A stretch of 64,000 nt of DNA from Luteibacter sp. SG786 (GTDB taxonomy: Bacteria; Pseudomonadota; Gammaproteobacteria; Xanthomonadales; Rhodanobacteraceae), in the NCBI RefSeq assembly GCF_011759605.1, contig NZ_JAAOYX010000001.1, positions 930,001-994,000 of the forward strand, given 5' to 3'. The notes beneath the pieces were generated by a model that did no database searches, was not told the origin of the DNA, and was given only the letters and a program-made list of their open reading frames with translations. Positions 53,682-63,455 of the stretch are shown here, piece by piece. Positions within the stretch are counted from its first letter, which is position 1. Each line of letters starts with the position of its first letter. The translations under genes were made by a program, and so were the position numbers.

Positions 53682-55193
53682 ATGTCGAATCACTTGCTCA
53701 GCCTGCTGATCTGGCTCCCGGTCGTCGGTGCCGTCCCGGTGCTGCTCGCCGGCGCCGGCCGGCCCGGCCTCGCCCGATGGATCTCGCTGCTGGTGGCGGT
53801 TGCCACCTTTGCGGCCAGCCTTGCCCTCCTGCCTGCGTACGATGCCGCCACGGGCACGCTCCAGCTCGGCGAGTCGCTCAGCTGGATCCCGTCGCTCGGC
53901 ATCAACTACTCGCTGGCCGTCGACGGTATCTCGGTGGCCCTGATCATCCTCACGACCTTCGTCCAGATCCTCGTGATCGTGGGCGCGTGGGAAATCATCC
54001 AGAACAAGCCGCACCAGTACATGGCCGCGATGCTCGTGCTGGAGGGCCTGATGATCGGCGTGTTCTGCGCCACGGACGCGTTGCTGTTCTACGTGTTCTT
54101 CGAGGCCATGCTGATCCCGATGTTCATCCTCATCGGTATCTGGGGTGGTCCGCGCCGTGTGTACGCCACGCTGAAGTTCTTCATCTACACGTTCTTCGGC
54201 TCGATCTTCATGCTGATCGGCCTGATTTACCTGTACCACAAGACCGGCGGCAGCTTCGCCATCGCCGACATGGCCAACGTGCACCTGACGCTGACCGAGC
54301 AGGCATGGCTGTTCTTCGCCTTCCTGCTGGGTTTCGCCATCAAGGTGCCGATGGTGCCGGTGCACACCTGGCTGCCCGACGCCCACGTGGAAGCGCCCAC
54401 CGGTGGTTCGGTGGTGCTGGCGGCGGTGATGCTGAAGATCGGTGGCTACGGCTTCCTGCGTTTCAGCCTGCCGATCACGCCGGACGCCTCGCATGAGTTC
54501 GCCTGGCTGGTCATCGTGCTCAGCCTCATCGCGGTCTGCTACATCGGCTATATCGCGCTGGTGCAGCAGGACATGAAGAAGCTGGTGGCCTATTCGTCGA
54601 TCGCCCACATGGGCTTCGTGACGCTGGGCATCTTCATCGCCTTCCTGCTCGTTCGCGACAGCAACAACCCGGACGCCGCCCGCTTGGGCATGCAGGGCGC
54701 CATGGTGCAGATGATCTCGCACGGCTTCATCTCCGGTGCGATGTTTACCTGCATCGGCGTGCTTTACGACCGCATGCACACGCGCCAGATCAAGGACTAC
54801 GGCGGCGTCATCAACGTCATGCCCGTCTTCGCGCCGTTCTATGTGCTGTTCGCCATGGCCAACAGCGGTCTGCCGGGTACCAGCGGTTTCGTGGGCGAGT
54901 TCATGGTCATCCTGGCCTCGTTCAGCGCCAACCCCTGGATCGCCCTGTTCGGCGCCTTCACGCTGATCATCGGTGCCGCCTACACGCTGTGGATGGTGAA
55001 GCGCGTGCTCTGGGGCGACATCAAGAACAAGCACGTGGCGGAATTGAAGGACGTCAACGGTCGCGAGATCTTCGTGCTTAGCGCCTTCGCGGCCGGCGTG
55101 CTGGTTCTCGGCATCTGGCCCGAGCCGCTGGTCCACCTGATGGATGCGTCGGTTGCTCGTCTCGTCGAGCAGTTGGCCATCACCAAAGTCTGA
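53682..55193 (+). CDS. nuoM: NADH-quinone oxidoreductase subunit M
   Basis: This 503-residue antiporter-like proton-pumping subunit has FFEAMLIPMFILIGIWGG, KVPMVPVHTWLPDAHVEAPT and LVAYSSIAHMGFVTLG. The key Glu of TM5 (FFEAML) and the lysines in helices 7 and 8 are in conserved positions. Confidence 0.98.
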   Translation: MSNHLLSLLIWLPVVGAVPVLLAGAGRPGLARWISLLVAVATFAASLALLPAYDAATGTLQLGESLSWIPSLGINYSLAVDGISVALIILTTFVQILVIVGAWEIIQNKPHQYMAAMLVLEGLMIGVFCATDALLFYVFFEAMLIPMFILIGIWGGPRRVYATLKFFIYTFFGSIFMLIGLIYLYHKTGGSFAIADMANVHLTLTEQAWLFFAFLLGFAIKVPMVPVHTWLPDAHVEAPTGGSVVLAAVMLKIGGYGFLRFSLPITPDASHEFAWLVIVLSLIAVCYIGYIALVQQDMKKLVAYSSIAHMGFVTLGIFIAFLLVRDSNNPDAARLGMQGAMVQMISHGFISGAMFTCIGVLYDRMHTRQIKDYGGVINVMPVFAPFYVLFAMANSGLPGTSGFVGEFMVILASFSANPWIALFGAFTLIIGAAYTLWMVKRVLWGDIKNKHVAELKDVNGREIFVLSAFAAGVLVLGIWPEPLVHLMDASVARLVEQLAITKV

Positions 55194-55206
55194 GCGGGAA
55201 CTATCC

Positions 55207-56667
55207 ATGCCGAGTATCAACGACATCCTGATCCTGCTCCCCGAGGCGTACCTCGTGGTGGCGGCTTGCGTGCTGCTCCTTCTGGATGCGTACCTGAAGC
55301 CGGCCCAGAAGGGCATCGTCCATTGGCTTTCCATCGTGGTGCTGCTGGTCGGTGCCTACCTCGTCGTCGACGGGCAGCCCGCCACATCGGTTACGGCCTT
55401 CAGCGGCATGTTCGTACGCGACGGCGTGTCCGAAGTGCTGAAGCTGTTCTCGCTGCTGATCATGGCGGTGATCTTCGTCTACGCGCGTCCTTACCTGAAG
55501 GAGAGGGCGATTCCGTTCGGCGAGTTCTATACGCTGTCGATCTTCGCCACCGTGGGCATCATGTTCCTGGTGGCTGCCGGCAACCTGGTCACGGTCTACC
55601 TTGGCCTCGAACTGCTCACGCTGTCGTCGTATGCGCTGGTCGCGCTGAACCGCGATTCGCAGCTGTCGTCCGAAGCCGCGATCAAGTACTTCGTGTTGGG
55701 CGCGCTGGCCTCGGGCATGCTGCTGTATGGCATGTCGATGGTTTACGGCGCCACGCACAGCCTCGACCTGCACACGATCCATGCCGCCATCGTCGGCACG
55801 GAGTGGAAGACGCTGCTGCTGTTCGGCCTCGTCTTCATGATTGTGGGCATCGGCTTCAAGCTGGGTGCCGCGCCGTTCCACATGTGGATTCCGGACGTCT
55901 ACCAGGGCTCGCCGACCGCCGTCACTGTGTTCATCGGTTCGGCGCAGAAGCTGGCGGCCTTCGGCATGGCCTATCGCCTTCTGTCTACCGGCATGGGCGA
56001 CATCGCCGGCGGTGCGGCGGGCCTTGCCCCGCAGTGGCAGATGATGCTGGCCGTGCTGGCGGTGCTCTCGCTCGCCATCGGTAACCTCGTCGCCATCGTG
56101 CAGTCGAACCTCAAGCGCCTGCTGGCCTATTCGACCATCTCGCACATGGGCTACCTGCTGGTGGGCCTCGTGAACGCCGGACCGGAAGGCTATTCGGCCT
56201 CGATGTTCTACGCGGTGAGCTACGCGCTCACCAGCGCCGCTGCCTTCGGCATGATCCTGGTGCTGTCGCGCTCGGGCTTCGAGTGCGAGGAGATCGACGA
56301 TCTGCGCGGCCTGAACCAGCGTTCGCCGTGGTTCGCCTTCCTGATGCTGCTGGTGATGTTTTCGCTGGCCGGTGTGCCGCCGCTGTTCGGCTTTTTCGGC
56401 AAGCTGCTGGTGCTGAAGGCGGCCATCGACGCGGGCATGCTGTGGCTGGCCATCGTCGGCGCCGTGTTCGCCATCATCGGCCTCTACTACTACCTGCGCG
56501 TGGTGAAGGTGATGTACTTCGACACGCCGGTGGAGGGCAAGGACGTCCACGCGCGTGCGGATGCGCCGGCTCGCTGGGTGCTGTCGATCAACGCCCTTGC
56601 GCTGCTGGTCCTCGGCTTCACCTGGGCCCCGCTGCTGGCTTGGTGCCAGAGGGCGTTCGCGGGCTGA
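55207..56667 (+). CDS. nuoN: NADH-quinone oxidoreductase subunit N
   Basis: This 486-residue antiporter-like subunit is the last gene of the operon. It has YLGLELLTLSSYALVALNRD, KLGAAPFHMWIPDVYQGSPT, KRLLAYSTISHMGYLLVG and FSLAGVPPLFGFFGK. It starts at ATG 55207. A strong terminator follows 26 bp after the stop. Confidence 0.98.
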   Translation: MPSINDILILLPEAYLVVAACVLLLLDAYLKPAQKGIVHWLSIVVLLVGAYLVVDGQPATSVTAFSGMFVRDGVSEVLKLFSLLIMAVIFVYARPYLKERAIPFGEFYTLSIFATVGIMFLVAAGNLVTVYLGLELLTLSSYALVALNRDSQLSSEAAIKYFVLGALASGMLLYGMSMVYGATHSLDLHTIHAAIVGTEWKTLLLFGLVFMIVGIGFKLGAAPFHMWIPDVYQGSPTAVTVFIGSAQKLAAFGMAYRLLSTGMGDIAGGAAGLAPQWQMMLAVLAVLSLAIGNLVAIVQSNLKRLLAYSTISHMGYLLVGLVNAGPEGYSASMFYAVSYALTSAAAFGMILVLSRSGFECEEIDDLRGLNQRSPWFAFLMLLVMFSLAGVPPLFGFFGKLLVLKAAIDAGMLWLAIVGAVFAIIGLYYYLRVVKVMYFDTPVEGKDVHARADAPARWVLSINALALLVLGFTWAPLLAWCQRAFAG

Positions 56668-56692
56668 TCTGCCGCAAGCACGATGCGAAGAG

Positions 56693-56722
56693 GGCGCCGG
56701 GTTCATCCCGGCGCCTTTTTTT
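56693..56722 (+). terminator. Terminator of the nuo operon
   Basis: A nine-pair stem GGCGCCGGG-ttcat-CCCGGCGCC is followed by seven T. Confidence 0.96.
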
Positions 56723-56750
56723 ATGGCCGTTGCCCCGGCGCATTTATGTT

Positions 56751-56782
56751 CGTCGCCCCGGCGTACGCCGGGGCCCAGCGCC
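56751..56782 (+). repeat. Small hairpin repeat, family 2 copy 2
   Basis: An 18-bp perfect palindrome CCCCGGCGTACGCCGGGG (56756-56773) is set between CGTCG and CCCAGCG, the same flanks as the copy at 7444. Confidence 0.6.
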
Positions 56783-56944
56783 TTAGTCGTCCTGCGCTTC
56801 GCAGCGCTGCCTACGGCATCGGGTAACTCGCTAACGCGAGTTCATGCCTTATGCGGCTTCGCCGCCGCATTCGTGCTGCATTTGCGCTTCGTAGGGTTTG
56901 CTCGCCTTTGGCCTTGCATCGGCGCCTGCACCGTGGTCTGGAAG
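56783..56944. other. Gene-free stretch with serial short hairpins
   Basis: No credible gene on either strand. It contains a run of small palindromes with TTCG-type loops, such as CTGCG-ctt-CGCAG, ACTCG-ctaa-CGAGT (approximate) and TGCGGC-ttcg-CCGCA. The order suggests layered insertions of short repeats. Confidence 0.5.
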
Positions 56945-57179
56945 CCGACAGCCGTCACCCACGCCGCGAAGACTTACGTCGTTCCTTGCGAAAGGAGAGC
57001 CGCTTCGCGGCTAGTGTCCTATGGCTTCGCCGCGGCGGACCCGGGCGTCCGGGCGGGGGTCTTCGACTCGGCCTCCTGCCTCGGCGAAGACGGCGGGCCG
57101 TCCTGGCCCGCCCCCTGCGGGCCTTCTCCGCCCGCACGCCCTCGACTCCAGACATCGCGGCGTGGGTGACGGCTGCCGG
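56945..57179. repeat. 235-bp segment bounded by 24-bp inverted repeats (MITE-like)
   Basis: The left end (56945-56968) and right end (57156-57179) are inverted copies of a 24-mer of form CCGRCAGCCGTCACCC...GCCGCG, with one mismatch. Weaker complementarity continues about 13 bp inward. The interior holds more TTCG-loop hairpins and no convincing ORF. No target duplication is obvious. Confidence 0.6.
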
Positions 57180-57211
57180 CATCGGACGCCTGGGCGGCGG
57201 CGTGGTGTTTC

Positions 57212-57284
57212 TGTGGGAGCCGGCTATGCCGGCGATCCGCGCCAGCGGGCACGCTCGCGACCATCGCCACTGAAGGCTCCCACA
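57212..57284 (-). repeat. Palindromic intergenic repeat, copy 5 (diverged)
   Basis: This 73-bp shortened member keeps both TGTGGGAGCC ends and the GCCGGC hairpin, but has lost about 9 bp on one side and part of the CGCTTCAGCG hairpin. It is in the same orientation as copy 1. Confidence 0.8.
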
Positions 57285-57328
57285 GACGGCCGTTGTCATG
57301 GGCCACGGCAGGTCGGCATTATCGCGAG

Positions 57329-57369
57329 GTTTCACTTGCCGCTATGGCGGCGAGTGAAACGCTTTTTTT
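57329..57369 (+). terminator. Strong hairpin with T tract upstream of tRNA-fMet
   Basis: GTTTCACTTGCCGC pairs with GCGGCGAGTGAAAC (one mismatch) around a TATG loop, then GC and seven T. No gene is seen that it would serve; it may insulate the tRNA promoter or mark a lost transcript. Confidence 0.8.
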
Positions 57370-57391
57370 CACACGCCCGTAAGAAAACTAC

Positions 57392-57420
57392 TTGCAAGAA
57401 TCCGGCCACCTCCATATACT
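57392..57420 (+). promoter_or_regulatory. Sigma-70 promoter of tRNA-fMet
   Basis: TTGCAA (57392-57397) and TATACT (57415-57420) have an ideal 17-bp spacer, 12 bp before the tRNA. Confidence 0.85.
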
Positions 57421-57432
57421 TGCTGACTCTGA

Positions 57433-59010
<1,578 letters not shown>

Positions 59011-59020
59011 CGGGCGGACT

Positions 59021-59191
59021 TTAGGCAGCCTCGTTCAAATCGGGCAAGCCATCCCGATTCGATCGCGAGCGGCTGGAATGGCGGTCTGTAGCCGGTTTTG
59101 CCGTCAGATAATCCCGCACGGCACGTTTCGCCAGTTCCTCGATCAGGACCGCCATGGCTGGAGCCATGGGGGCTTTCGGGTCAGCTGCCAT
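59021..59191 (-). CDS. Small protein directly upstream of the recombinase (56 aa)
   Basis: A frame from ATG 59191 encodes MAADPKAPMAPAMAVLIEEL, then LAKRAVRDYLTA and a basic Ser/Arg-rich tail, with TAA at 59021, 10 bp before the recombinase start. It overlaps the upstream gene by 11 bases, following the same tight packing as its neighbours, which supports it being real. No family is known. Position next to an integrase makes a role in recombination direction worth testing, but this is only inference. Confidence 0.55.
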   Translation of the reverse strand: MAADPKAPMAPAMAVLIEELAKRAVRDYLTAKPATDRHSSRSRSNRDGLPDLNEAA

Positions 59192-59531
59192 GCAGCACCT
59201 CCTTCATGAGCTTGCAGGTTGCATAGGCCTCCTGGGACTTCGCCCACCCGAGGCCGGCTTCCTCTCGGAAGCACTTCTCCACGTCGTCCCAGCGCGCTGC
59301 CAGCCGCGCCCAGTAGGGCGATATTTCGGCCATGCGAGGAAGATGTGGGCGCATCTCTGGCACGGTTTCGAGAAGGATCAGGCACCGGTTGAAGTCGGCC
59401 GGATCGTGCGGGTGCCCGCAGTCATCAGGTCGCACGTCGAACCCAAGGTAGAACGCCATGGTCTTGCTGCTGACACCGGTCTTTCCGTTCGCCAGCCATT
59501 CGATGACCCGCTGTTGCGCTGCCGTCGTCAT
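59181..59531 (-). CDS. Phage-type hypothetical protein (116 aa)
   Basis: The protein opens with QQRVIEWLANGKTGVSSKTMAFYLGF and contains HPHDPADFNRCLILLETVPEMR, a pattern I recognise as recurrent in prophages of Burkholderia and xanthomonads, with no known function. The middle is Trp-rich and helical (SPYWARLAARWDDVEKCF). The start overlaps the stop of the gene at 59528 (ATGA). Confidence 0.72.
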   Translation of the reverse strand: MTTAAQQRVIEWLANGKTGVSSKTMAFYLGFDVRPDDCGHPHDPADFNRCLILLETVPEMRPHLPRMAEISPYWARLAARWDDVEKCFREEAGLGWAKSQEAYATCKLMKEVLHGS

Positions 59532-59899
59532 GATGCACGTCCTCGTTCTTCCTGTTCTTCGCGAAGCGCCTCGATCACGTCGTCGGGAAACCTGTAGCCG
59601 AGGCCTTTCAGGTATTCCAGGCGGTCAGCGCATGCCCCGGGTGTCGGGTCCTCGAACGACTCGCCGGCGTGCGGCAGATCAATGTCGATGCGATCGGCCT
59701 CGTCGATCATCTGGAACACGCGCTCATCGCGTTCGAGCCATTCCCGAAATCTTTCGGCGGTGTAGGGCACCGGCGCCGGCAAGGGCTCCTTGTAGACGAT
59801 GCGGTTCCCAGCCACGTTCGTGCTCCAGAATCCGCCCACCGACTCGTAGACATAGAGGTCGCACTGAAAATCGTCGGTGCTCCAGCGGCAGTAGCTCAC
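59528..59899 (-). CDS. Phage-type hypothetical protein (123 aa)
   Basis: This protein starts at GTG 59899, overlapping the upstream stop (GTGA). The N-terminal SYCRWSTDDFQCDLYVYESVGGFW is a conserved opening in many phage small proteins; a helical Glu/Arg-rich C-terminus follows (DDVIEALREEQEERGRAS). The function is unknown. The alternative ATG at 59941 would overlap the previous gene by 46 bases and is less likely. Confidence 0.7.
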   Translation of the reverse strand: MSYCRWSTDDFQCDLYVYESVGGFWSTNVAGNRIVYKEPLPAPVPYTAERFREWLERDERVFQMIDEADRIDIDLPHAGESFEDPTPGACADRLEYLKGLGYRFPDDVIEALREEQEERGRAS

Positions 59900-60633
59900 G
59901 GCGTGCCCTCCACGCGGCGGAACTCCACCACCCACACCCACGGGTTATCGGCCCAGCTCCAGGAGCCGTTGATCGACTCCCACAGCGACCGAAAGCTCGG
60001 GATCGGCTGCGAGAACCATTCGGCAGTGTCGTCGAGCCTTCCCATCGAATAGTCGCAATAGGCTGGCCCGTTCCCGAAGTTGTCCGAGACGCGTTCGATG
60101 CCTTCGGCGATGGCCTGCACCTCGCTGATGTCCTGCAACCGCTCCACGCGCACGGCGGTCACTTCGAGCGTGATCCGGCTGGCCCAGCGGGGCATGAAGC
60201 GGGCATGGCGGTAGCGTCCCGGCACGGCCTCGCCAGGCGTCGAGCCGAAATCCCGCCAGTCCTTCGCGCTGCTCAGCGCACCGTCGGCCTCGAAGCTGAT
60301 CGGCGCCCACGGCTTCCGGTAGCCCGCCTCAAGACATTTCTCCGCGATCCGTTTGCCGGACAAGTCGTCCAGGCTTGCAGGCACGCGCCATGCCTCGCGC
60401 ACCCACAGGCGGTCGCCGGGCATGCCATAGGGACAATCGGCCCAACCGTCCCACTCGCCACCCGTCACGTAATCCGGGTGCCACGGCCACTTCGATCCGT
60501 CGGCGGCTTCCTCAAGCTCCCAGGAATGACGAAGCTTCACGACCCGCCGCGTCACGGTCTTGCGGCCTTCGAGGATGGCGCGCACCATCGGCGCCGAAAA
60601 GAGGATTGGGCGCTCGCGCACGACCTTGCTCAT
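59896..60633 (-). CDS. ASCH/PUA-like phage protein (245 aa)
   Basis: This protein starts at ATG 60633, with GGAGGAAGC directly upstream. It contains RPILFSAPMVRAILEGRKTVTRRVVK, the opening of an ASCH-type domain found in phages, followed by WADCPYGMPGDRLWVREAW and ITLEVTAVRVERLQDISE. ASCH domains bind RNA or act as amidohydrolases on modified nucleosides. The role in this element is unknown. It is one of the longer genes of the early operon. Confidence 0.75.
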   Translation of the reverse strand: MSKVVRERPILFSAPMVRAILEGRKTVTRRVVKLRHSWELEEAADGSKWPWHPDYVTGGEWDGWADCPYGMPGDRLWVREAWRVPASLDDLSGKRIAEKCLEAGYRKPWAPISFEADGALSSAKDWRDFGSTPGEAVPGRYRHARFMPRWASRITLEVTAVRVERLQDISEVQAIAEGIERVSDNFGNGPAYCDYSMGRLDDTAEWFSQPIPSFRSLWESINGSWSWADNPWVWVVEFRRVEGTP

Positions 60634-60923
60634 GCTTCCTCCAGTCGCTTCATTTGGGCAGCAAGATCGGCTTTCTGTTCCTCGACCCATGCGTGCCGGC
60701 ACGCCCATTCGACGTACTCACCTACGTCCTCACCGCCTTCCGTCGTTATTTCCAATGCCTCGCCGATGCGGCGACAGGCCGTGGTGTTGTAACCGTTCGA
60801 CAGCGCCTCAAGGATGGACGAGCCTCGGCGCTCGGCGGCCTGCTTTTCCTCTCGACCGATGATGTATCCGAAAGCGAAGCCCGTTCCTGCGATACAGCCA
60901 GCCATGAAAAGCTCAAAGATCAC
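60630..60923 (-). CDS. Small membrane-anchored phage protein (97 aa)
   Basis: The GTG at 60923 overlaps the upstream stop. A single N-terminal membrane helix (IFELFMAGCIAGTGFAFGYIIG) is followed by a soluble helical part with GEYVEWACRHAWVEEQKADL and a Lys/Glu tail. No family is known. The stop overlaps the ASCH gene start (ATGA). Confidence 0.65.
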   Translation of the reverse strand: MIFELFMAGCIAGTGFAFGYIIGREEKQAAERRGSSILEALSNGYNTTACRRIGEALEITTEGGEDVGEYVEWACRHAWVEEQKADLAAQMKRLEEA

Positions 60924-61144
60924 GACTGCACCTCGCTACCCGCATCACGGGTGTCTGCTTTCTTCAGCGGCTCACTGGTGTAGGTGATTATCGCGTTGCG
61001 GGAGAGGTGGTAATCCTCGCCGCAGTGTGCGCAGGTCTGTACAACCTCGCCGTCGATGCTGTCAAAAGGGATTTCCCAAGCATCGCGTTCGATGTGGCCG
61101 CAGTAAGGGCAGGTCGGCTGATCGGTCCACGAGGTATCAGGCAC
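60920..61144 (-). CDS. Zinc-ribbon phage protein (74 aa)
   Basis: This protein starts at GTG 61144, eight bases inside the upstream gene. Two CxxC pairs, CPYCGH and CAHCGEDY, about 28 residues apart, make a small zinc ribbon. The rest has DAWEIPFDSIDGEVVQ. It may bind nucleic acid or be a restriction-alleviation-type protein, but no family can be fixed. A longer start at 61207 is possible. Confidence 0.65.
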   Translation of the reverse strand: MPDTSWTDQPTCPYCGHIERDAWEIPFDSIDGEVVQTCAHCGEDYHLSRNAIITYTSEPLKKADTRDAGSEVQS

Positions 61145-62393
61145 GGCCCACCTCCGGCGCGGCGGCGAGCAGCGCGTTTGCAATCTCGAATAAGAGGCGA
61201 TGCTCAAGCGAGCCGTGCGACGAGACAGTTATGCCCATCGATCCATCTGCTACGCCGATGTAACGCTCATCACCTCGGCCCATGTCTACACGATCTACGA
61301 CAATGCCTTCCGGCACTACCGCCCTGGCGCTGGGCGAGGCTAGGGCGGAATGAATGGCAGCGTTGAGGGCGTGATACTCCGCTCGTGCGGCCGCGCATTC
61401 GTGTCCGCGCAACCGTGTATCGCACAGGATTTGCAGGCGACTGGAGCACGCCCTCGCTGCAACTAGCAACCGGTCCGTAACCCCGCCATCCTTGCGGACC
61501 TGACATTGGGCGGTGAGGGCGTCACGAAGCGCCTTGATTTCATCGGCACCACGCATGCACGCGGCGGCGTCCAGCTTGTCCCACGAGTGACCTTCGCTGT
61601 AGTTCTCGGCCATCGCACGCAGCACGTACTCGCGCGTGTCGTCCGTCACCTCGGCAGGCGTGGACGCACCATCGTCCAGCGACCCACAATATTTGCAGTG
61701 GCGCACGTCTGCCGGCCCTAGTTCGAACTCGCAATAGCGTCCCGTTGCGGGGCATTCGTCAGGCTCGCGCCCATCGGCAGGCGTGGCGACAGCCGGGCGC
61801 GAAGTAAGGTGCCAGCCTCGCTCGATGTCGAGCAAGAGGAGGATCATGTCCGCCAGCAGGTTGTCATCTGCGCGTCCGTCGGTGCGGTACGGGCTCATGG
61901 CACGAAGCCTCTCGCGATACTGCTCGTAATTGGCGACAGAAGGATCGAAGCGCCACGGCTTCGCCACCCCATCGCCCACCGCCTGCTCGGGCTTCGGCTG
62001 GGCGAGAGCTGCGCGCAACTGCTGCTTGGCGCGCACAGCGAACGTATCGCCACCCACCACGAACGACAGCGCAGCGGAGACACGCCGGTCTAGATCTTCA
62101 CGAGACGGCGATCCTTTCTCGAAGCCCACACGGGCGTTGTACAACTCACCAATCAGGCACTCAGCTTCCACGCAGAAATCCATCGCCGGGTCCGGGTGGT
62201 GGCCGAACCTCCCCAGCTTCTGGTTGCTGGCCTCGCCCCTCGGCTGCTCGGAAGGCTGGGAGACGAACAGTTTCCAGTTATCCGCGTTCGGCACGCGCTT
62301 CTGATGGATGGTGTAGAGCTGGTGGCCGCTGTCGGATACACCATCGGCGGCAACCGCGTATACAGCCCGGCAATTGCTGGATTCGTCGTTCAC
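61137..62393 (-). CDS. Large mosaic phage hypothetical protein (418 aa)
   Basis: No family is recognised for the whole protein. It starts at GTG 62393 (GTGA overlap). It looks modular: an N-terminal part with IHQKRVPNADNWKLF, a middle acidic helical part, a cysteine cluster CPATGRYCEF...HCKYCG that may bind zinc, and a C-terminal helical segment with SWDKLDAAACMRGADEIKAL. This last pattern recurs in unrelated phage early proteins. The modular look and length suggest fusion of small phage genes. Confidence 0.65.
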   Translation of the reverse strand: MNDESSNCRAVYAVAADGVSDSGHQLYTIHQKRVPNADNWKLFVSQPSEQPRGEASNQKLGRFGHHPDPAMDFCVEAECLIGELYNARVGFEKGSPSREDLDRRVSAALSFVVGGDTFAVRAKQQLRAALAQPKPEQAVGDGVAKPWRFDPSVANYEQYRERLRAMSPYRTDGRADDNLLADMILLLLDIERGWHLTSRPAVATPADGREPDECPATGRYCEFELGPADVRHCKYCGSLDDGASTPAEVTDDTREYVLRAMAENYSEGHSWDKLDAAACMRGADEIKALRDALTAQCQVRKDGGVTDRLLVAARACSSRLQILCDTRLRGHECAAARAEYHALNAAIHSALASPSARAVVPEGIVVDRVDMGRGDERYIGVADGSMGITVSSHGSLEHRLLFEIANALLAAAPEVGRA

Positions 62394-62626
62394 AGGTTGT
62401 GCTCCTTGGTGGCGCGTATTAGGTCGGAGAGTCGGAACCGCACGTAGACGCGCTCCTCGCCGTAGTGCATGCCGATCTCGACGAAGCCGTGGCCGAAGTC
62501 GGTCAGCTCGCCTATGCCATCGTCGTCACAGACCAGATCCCCTTCGCCCCCATCTGCGAACGACATGATCTGGATTGGCAGCTTGCCCTTCACGCGGCGC
62601 GCGTGATCATTGAATTCGGCCGTCAT
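62390..62626 (-). CDS. Phage-type hypothetical protein (78 aa)
   Basis: This is a short acidic protein with GKLPIQIMSFADGGEGDLVC and YGEERVYVRFRLSDLIRATK. It has no recognised domain; a beta-rich fold is likely. The ATG overlaps the stop of the preceding gene. Confidence 0.62.
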   Translation of the reverse strand: MTAEFNDHARRVKGKLPIQIMSFADGGEGDLVCDDDGIGELTDFGHGFVEIGMHYGEERVYVRFRLSDLIRATKEHNL

Positions 62627-63108
62627 GCCTTCGGTTCCTTCGTCAAGGCTTCACACCCCGCGCCGATGGCGCCCGGGTCTTTGGGATCGGTGAACTTCTG
62701 CCAGGGCACCCAGCCGCGCATGCAGTGGAAGCCCCACTCGCGGAAACGCGGGCCGGTGATGAAGAGCGTCAGGCACGGGCCGTCGGTAAGTTCGATGCGA
62801 TGGGCCGTGCTGGCGCCGCGGGCAACGACGTCACCCTCGCGCCGCTCGGTACGCGTGTGGATGCCGCCGGCGTTGATTCTGTGCTCTACGTACCGGCCGG
62901 CCAGCAGCACGCTGACGTTCCACCACGGGTGGTCGTGGAGCGCGCGATCGTCGTCCGAGCGCATGAAGACGTGCAGGTAGACGTTGAACAGGCGATTGCG
63001 CGGGATCACCCACCAGCGGAGCAGGTAGGGACGCTCCTGGCCGCCGATGACGACATCGGGCGCGCGCTTCAGCGTGCGGGAGGCGAGGCGGTCGAGGAAG
63101 CGCATCAT
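62623..63108 (-). CDS. Cupin-like phage protein (161 aa)
   Basis: This protein starts at ATG 63108 (MMRFLDRLASRTLKRAPDVV), overlapping the upstream stop. The centre has a cupin-like signature: ALHDHPWWNVSVLLAGRYVEH, then GDVVARGASTAHRIELTDG and GPRFREWGFHC. The His residues could bind a metal. Proteins of this type are frequent in phages, with no proven role. Confidence 0.72.
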   Translation of the reverse strand: MMRFLDRLASRTLKRAPDVVIGGQERPYLLRWWVIPRNRLFNVYLHVFMRSDDDRALHDHPWWNVSVLLAGRYVEHRINAGGIHTRTERREGDVVARGASTAHRIELTDGPCLTLFITGPRFREWGFHCMRGWVPWQKFTDPKDPGAIGAGCEALTKEPKA

Positions 63109-63455
63109 GCCTTGACGGCCTCGCGCACGTAGAACGCCACCGGGCCCCATTCCTCGGCTTCCCACATGCCCGCGAGAAGCCAGCCGCCTTCGGGGGTTTC
63201 CGGCGTCCAGGCCGAGAAGTCAGGGTCGCCCTCTTCGAAATAGCGGTCGTTCGCAGCTTGGTCATCGCTCCCATCCAGATGGACGAAGCAGTACTCAAAG
63301 CCGGCGTTCTTCAGGGCCTCCGCATCGACGAAGGCCTCATCGTCCCTATCCGTCATAAAACGATCTAGGTCGGGATGCTCGACGTGGCCCATTTCATCGC
63401 GGGGCGGCAGGGCGGACGGGTCGAACAGCTTGCGAATGGGCTGATCCATGGTCAC
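63105..63455 (-). CDS. Phage-type hypothetical protein (116 aa)
   Basis: This acidic protein carries HPDLDRFMTDRDDEAFVDAE and a C-terminal GGWLLAGMWEAEEWGPVAFY, which is aromatic-rich. No family is recognised. It is embedded in the overlapping gene chain, with a GGAGTGACC ribosome site before the ATG. Confidence 0.65.
   Translation of the reverse strand: MTMDQPIRKLFDPSALPPRDEMGHVEHPDLDRFMTDRDDEAFVDAEALKNAGFEYCFVHLDGSDDQAANDRYFEEGDPDFSAWTPETPEGGWLLAGMWEAEEWGPVAFYVREAVKA

Noticed and set aside
56851-57273. Frames within the nuoN-tRNA spacer
   Set aside because: They cross inverted repeats and the REP-like copy, are Arg/Pro-rich, and lack ribosome sites and homology.
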